The notes under the pieces are model-generated. The model did not search any database and was not told the origin of the DNA. It saw nothing but the letters and a program-made list of their open reading frames with translations. A program made the translations under genes and the position numbers. Below are positions 60,101 to 64,000 of a stretch of DNA of 64,000 nt, piece after piece. Source of the stretch: Plantago major (Eukaryota > Streptophyta > Magnoliopsida > Lamiales > Plantaginaceae); assembly GCA_026545765.1 (NCBI GenBank), contig CM048843.1, forward strand, positions 21,573,646 to 21,637,645. Direction: 5' to 3'. The first letter of the stretch is position 1, and every line of letters starts with the position of its first letter.

Positions 60101-63100
60101 ACGTCTGGGGGCACTACCAAGCCAGGATTCCACTAAACAATGAGAGAATTGTAGGATACAACTTCGACTACAATAACTGACTAACTGTCTCTACTCAATC
60201 AATGTCTAAGGATCTAACAATAATTAGCTAACTGCTAAACTGCTCTAGGCTACCTGCTCTCAAGCTCTATAGCTCTCTGCTAATTATTCTTCCCTGTAGT
60301 GATACTTGTTACAATGGCTAACGTGATGTATATGTAGTTGCAAGGAGCCGAGCACATTACCGAAACCAAATCAGACTCTAATAATCTGGAACAACATCCT
60401 CGTCATTCTCTTCTCTCCTGCTCCCACCTGAGTTCAAAATGTTTAACTCCATCAACTCGGAGACCTCGACCTGAGTATCTGCCTTGTCAGCCTCTTGTGC
60501 ACCAATCTGCTGCGGCGTTCCTCTTAGGGTCTTTTTCATCCGAATACCGTTCGCAACACAGTATTCTTTGTACTCACTGAGCTTTCTTATAGAGTCATCA
60601 ATTAAGGTAATGTAATATTACGAATCATCCTACTGGAGCTGGTCCCCACAAATTACTATGTATTAATTCCAACTTCTCTTTCAACTCTCTGCCACCTTTC
60701 GAAAAACTCACTCTTCTCTGTTTTCCGACAACATCCTCAGAAAGACCAACTGTCTTGACGTCTGGTAGCCTTTCCTGCGAACATAGCAATTTCATTCTCT
60801 CGCGCTCATGTGTCCAAGTCGACCATGTCTGCATTGTTTTCGATGTTCGATGTCATATACAATGTACCTTGCTTTTTACCTCGAGCTAGCACCATGGCTC
60901 CTTTCGTAATTTTCCAAGCACTGCCGCCGAAGGTCGTGACTAGTCCCCCATCATCCAGCTGTCCTATGGAAAGTAGATTTCTCTTCCTTAAAAAATAGTA
61001 AAAAACTGACGCTCTATGTTTTGTTTATAAAAAATGTGAAGTGAACGGTCTCTATACTGGTTAAAATTTCATTTTTGTTGCATAATCATGATAAGTGGCT
61101 TAAATCTTCATATAAGCTGCATCAACCAAATTCTTGCTGTGAATTCTTCAGTGGCTTGGTTGGTGTTGATTTTTCTTGTTCTCACATCATAAACATATTG
61201 CATTTTCCTTCGTTCATGAGCCCAATCTACACTTCTGATTGTTTTTGTCATGGTTAGTACTCCTCCGTTCTTTTTAAAGGTTTACTTTTTGCCATTTCGA
61301 GAGTTTTTTTTAAAGTTTAACGTTTCTTTTTTTGGAAACCCACCATCTCCACTTAATAATTTTTTATCACTCTCTTTCCTACTTTATCTATTATTTCTCT
61401 TACTTTGTACCATATGCTTACTATTTTATTCCATATTCCTTAAAATTCACACAAAACCAAAAGGTAAACCTTGTAAATGTACGGAGGGAGTATTAAATAT
61501 TGAATTCTACCACAAGTCTTTGTACTTGTCGGTCATTTCATATCGAAGAGAATATTTTTGTTAATATCCTAGGATAGGTCTTCATACTTGATGGTCCCCT
61601 CTCATGTCAATAGTCATTGAGACCAAGATCATGTTAATATCCATTGCCAGGCAATAACTTTCTTTGAAGCTTGCACCTTGTTCATCTATGCTCTATTCTT
61701 CCCACATGAAATGAACTACTATCCCTTTCGTTTAATCATTTCATATATTCTAAGGTTGACAATCTAATTCCTGAAAAGAAGAAAATAGAATTTCTGGATT
61801 ACAAAATGCTCTATAATCCACATATTTATCTTCCCTCCATAGATCTGTGTATATTGCAAACTCTTGCATGATAATTGTTCAATTTGGCATACATTTCTGA
61901 GTGGTATTTTTAATGTGACAGGTACGTATATGTCTACAATGATAGTGGTACGGAACTGCATTGTCTCAAGGTTAGCAACATAACTCTATGATACATAATT
62001 ATTCTAAATACCAATTTAATTTGATGAATTCCTCTTCTGGGTTAGTTTTGGGTTTCCCCTTAGTACCATGTCTAGGGGTGTTAATCGGTCAAAAAAAGGG
62101 ACCAGATCAGAAGAATATGAGGACTGGAAACTGATCCGGAATGAACAGAACCGGTATATTCTGGTATTAGACTGGATAGTGTACTCGGGTTACAAACTAA
62201 ATAATTAGTAGGTTTTGGTAAATCAGAAGTGTTTCCAGTCCGGACCGGTAGATTCCGGAAAGGAAACCAAAATTGTTGAATTAGAGGGACTAGAAAACGA
62301 ATGGAATATCATCCAGGCTGGACCAGACTGCAACTATGCCTGTCATTGGTCCATTTTATGGCCTTGGACCAGAATTTGAACACCCCTAATTGTGTCTACA
62401 ATAATTGTACTGCTTTTTTTAATTTTGGTTCATGTACCAGCCATTGAATCTTTAGCAAGCTGATATTGATTTGGTGCTGGGATTTGAAATATACAGGGGT
62501 CATTGTTAAAACGTTCCAGTGAACATGGATTCAAAAACTTCTGAACTTCATAAATGTTACAGATAGGATTTGGATAGGTTCAAGCTCAAGTTGTCTGATC
62601 TTTTGAGTTGTAATAAAGTAGACGGACTGGACCCATCAAACATATAACCATTGACATGCGCTTGTAGATCATTTTTCAAGCTTGCATGACTAGAAGTCTA
62701 AAACACAAGCAGCAAGAAGTGCATGTGCTTTTCAAATTGTGGAAAGCTATGTGCTCGTACATTTGGAAGGATACTATGCATAACTGCTAGAGAACAAGTG
62801 AGTAATTAGAAAAAAACTACAAATGGAAAATTTTTGGAGCGAAAAGCGAATAAACTACTAGAAATTGGCCTATATTTATATTTATAATATAAGACAGCAA
62901 AAGAGCCTATACTAGGACCCCTACCTTACCCTCCCCAGTCCCCACGGTCCTGAGAGAGGAAGTCAATCCAGAGTCACATCTAGTTTCAGTTTTATTCGAC
63001 AAGTCTAAGAATAGAAATTGGTATAGTTAGTTCTTAATGAATTTGATTTCCTAGCATGGTTCAATTTCCTTTTAGAATTTTGTAGTTCTCTGAGAGTTTT

Positions 63101-63848
63101 ATTCCATTTTGGTTTATATTTCCTAGAATGGGTTCTTTTGTGGTCTATAGCCAAAGTCTTGTAGTTAATTTGAGTTTCATTCATATAATTATTTATCATA
63201 TTGATATTGAGCTTTGCTCCCAATTGTTGTGTTTGATTCTTGATTTTTTTTTTTTTTTTCCCGATTAGAAGCAGTAATCAGTGATATGACACGGGGTCAA
63301 AGTTAGTTTTATTGTATTGTTGTAGTGGAAACAAGATTTTCTGATCTTTCTATCTACATTATGGCTTGCTGCTTCTTTAAGTTTTTGTGAGCCTAGTCGT
63401 GCGTAACGAAAGCAATTAGTCTGTAGAGTGTCTGTGTTCAGCAATTATATCCTTTAACCCAAAAAGGACTGAGTTATAATATTTTTTTCAGGAACATGGT
63501 GCGGCCTCGAAGCTTCGTTTCCTGAACAAGCAATTCCTCTTGACATCCATTAATAAATTTGGGCAGCTACATTTTCAAGACATCACCACAGGGACCATGG
63601 TTGGAAATTTTCGTACTGGTCTGGGCCGTGCAGATGAAATGCAAGTTAATCCCTTCAATAATGTAGTTGCTGTTGGACATACAGGCGGTACGGTAAGCAT
63701 GTGGAAGCCTACCAGTGCCTCTCCACTTGTCAAGATGCTTTGTCACAAAGGACCAATTACAGCTATGGCTTTTCATTCGAATGGCCATCTCTTAGCCACA
63801 GCTGGAATGGAGAAGAAAATAAAGCTTTGGGATTTGAGGAAGTACGAG
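57194..63848 (+). CDS. UTP7: UTP7/WDR46-like WD40 protein, eight exons, 3' end beyond window
   Basis: Exons, with consistent GT-AG borders and phases: 57194-57247, 57320-57385, 57491-57580, 57685-57817, 58440-58558, 59462-59529, 61922-61970 and 63492-63848, giving 312 codons. The start M-G-V-K-V-A-N-D is followed by a charged helical part, G-L-Y-G-K-S-A-K-A-A-A-K-A-D and P-D-G-I-E-K-T-W-R-I-Q-Q. The propeller then begins with G-P-Y-T-M-D-F-S-A-S-G-R-Y and A-G-R-K-G-H-L-A. This order is that of Utp7 (yeast) and WDR46/BING4 (animals), nucleolar proteins of the small-subunit processome in 18S rRNA maturation. The family has about 550-610 residues, so the BING4CT end lies to the right. No stops or shifts are seen. 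It is the one apparently intact host gene. Confidence 0.92.
57818..58439 (+). other. Intron 4
   Basis: The donor is GTCAAA and the acceptor TTATTACAG. I see no element inside these 622 bases; the short open frame reaching 57855 is read-through of exon 4. Confidence 0.85.
58559..59461 (+). other. Intron 5
   Basis: The donor is GTACCATG and the acceptor TAATTTCAG. An open stretch at about 58965-59264 includes a M-G-D-E-W-R-S-S-I-V-P-F-G-E-G-E segment. It has no recognised family and no splice context, so I treat it as intron sequence. Confidence 0.8.
59787..60000 (+). repeat. Left copy of a 210-bp direct duplication in intron 6
   Basis: It runs from CTTCCTTAAAAAATAG to CATAAACATCTTG and is nearly identical to 60983-61199. 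It ends exactly where the copia LTR remnant starts (59998). Confidence 0.93.
59998..60982 (-). mobile_element. Copia remnant in intron 6
   Basis: A short LTR (about 59998-60312, TGTTAGGAAATAAAC to ACTTGTTACA on plus) is followed by inner sequence read on the minus strand. The frame 60834-60625 has K-Q-R-R-V-S-F-S-K-G-G-R-E-L and L-E-L-I-H-S-N-L-W-G-P-A-P, the pre-integrase to integrase junction of copia. The stretch 60980-60840 gives W-K-I-T-K-G-A-M-V-L-A-R-G-K-K and G-T-L-Y of the gag-pre-integrase domain. RT, RNase H and the second LTR are missing. The fragment has no target duplication of normal size. Confidence 0.82.
60983..61199 (+). repeat. Right copy of the 210-bp direct duplication in intron 6
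   Basis: It begins CTTCCTTAAAAAATAG right where the copia remnant ends. A few substitutions and an insertion of about five bases separate it from the left copy. Confidence 0.93.
61260..61490. mobile_element. Stowaway-type MITE in intron 6 (TSD TA)
   Basis: The ends are CTCCTCCGTTC and GTACGGAGGGAG, close to the canonical CTCCCTCCGT, with one C missing on the left. TA duplications are at 61258-61259 and 61491-61492. Inner inverted arms include AAAGGTTTAC and GTAAACCTT. It is 231 bases long and has no gene. Confidence 0.93.
62073..62388. mobile_element. hAT-type MITE-like element in intron 7
   Basis: TAGGGGTGTTAAT at the left and GAACACCCCTA at the right form inverted ends. The flanking eight bases, ACCATGTC and ATTGTGTC, match at five positions, like an aged 8-bp duplication. 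The inner part has CCGGTATATT and GGACCGGTAG motifs. It is 316 bases with no gene. Confidence 0.75.
63492..63848 (+). CDS. UTP7: Exon 8 of the UTP7/WDR46-like gene: central WD40 repeats
   Basis: This 119-codon exon has F-L-L-T-S-I-N-K-F-G-Q-L-H-F-Q-D and then N-P-F-N-N-V-V-A-V-G-H-T-G-G-T-V-S-M-W, a first repeat. The second, A-M-A-F-H-S-N-G-H-L-L-A-T-A-G, ends I-K-L-W-D-L-R, a classical W-D end. It is followed by the donor GTTTGTTATACC at 63849. The acceptor is a T-rich tract ending CAG at 63489-63491. Confidence 0.93.
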
Positions 63849-64000
63849 GTTTGTTATACCTCTAAATTATTATAGCATTCAAATACATTGTGGGTATAAT
63901 TAAAGTAAACCATGACTGTTATCCTTTAGGATTTTAGGATAATCAACTTAATTTCCTTTACTGGTCTGAATTGAGTTTGATAATTTGTGCTACTAGACAT
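63849..64000 (+). other. Start of intron 8, cut by window edge
   Basis: The donor follows exon 8 at 63849 (GTTTGT). AT-rich intron sequence continues to the window end. Confidence 0.85.

Overview
This is plant nuclear DNA, most likely from a dicot. It holds one host gene with plant-type introns at the right end, preceded by about 56 kb of nested and decayed transposable elements. The elements are an integrated caulimovirid, Ty1/copia and Ty3/gypsy (Athila-type) retrotransposons, three CACTA (En/Spm) DNA transposons, a candidate Mutator-like element and two MITEs. The species cannot be fixed from the sequence. I see no tRNA or rRNA genes and no bacterial features.

Left to right: (1) 1-5479, minus strand, a petuvirus/florendovirus-like endogenous pararetrovirus, broken by stops and frameshifts, ending at a (TA)n microsatellite. 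(2) 5510-7105, unassigned. (3) About 7107-11798, a candidate Mutator-like element with a captured gene fragment, interrupted by copia A (8612 to about 11405). (4) 11800-14095, tandem repeats, including a 39-bp minisatellite, and LTR/promoter-like sequence. (5) A small retroelement-like ORF starting at 14096, split by CACTA-1 (14144-21991, TSD TGC) and then by Athila-1 (from 22366). (6) Athila-1 is cut at 26426 by an inverted copia LTR. That LTR is itself split by Athila-2 (27766-36635, TSD TTTGC), the only element here with a recognisable complete pol. (7) Copia B (36662-40943) is interrupted by Athila-3 (minus strand, 40944-56768), which in turn carries CACTA-2 (43065-46812, TSD AAG) and CACTA-3 (49029-56111).

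The host gene begins at 57194 and runs off the right edge. Eight exons give 312 codons of a WD40 protein resembling UTP7/WDR46, a nucleolar small-subunit processome component. Its upstream region has a tandemly duplicated segment with a telo-box in each copy, which suits a ribosome-biogenesis gene. Its introns hold a Stowaway MITE, a hAT-type MITE and a copia remnant flanked by a 210-bp direct duplication.

No gene set works together as a new cellular system. The most interesting structure is in the mobile elements. All three CACTA elements carry, in the same intron of their TNPA-like gene, arrays of hairpins with an invariant TATGTTAG loop and compensated stem changes. The copia LTRs carry a tandem 52-bp hairpin unit in 4, 3 and 2 copies. 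The Athila LTRs carry GC-rich palindromes at a similar LTR position in different families. Two Athila elements kept gag-protease but lost pol, and their protease triads are altered.
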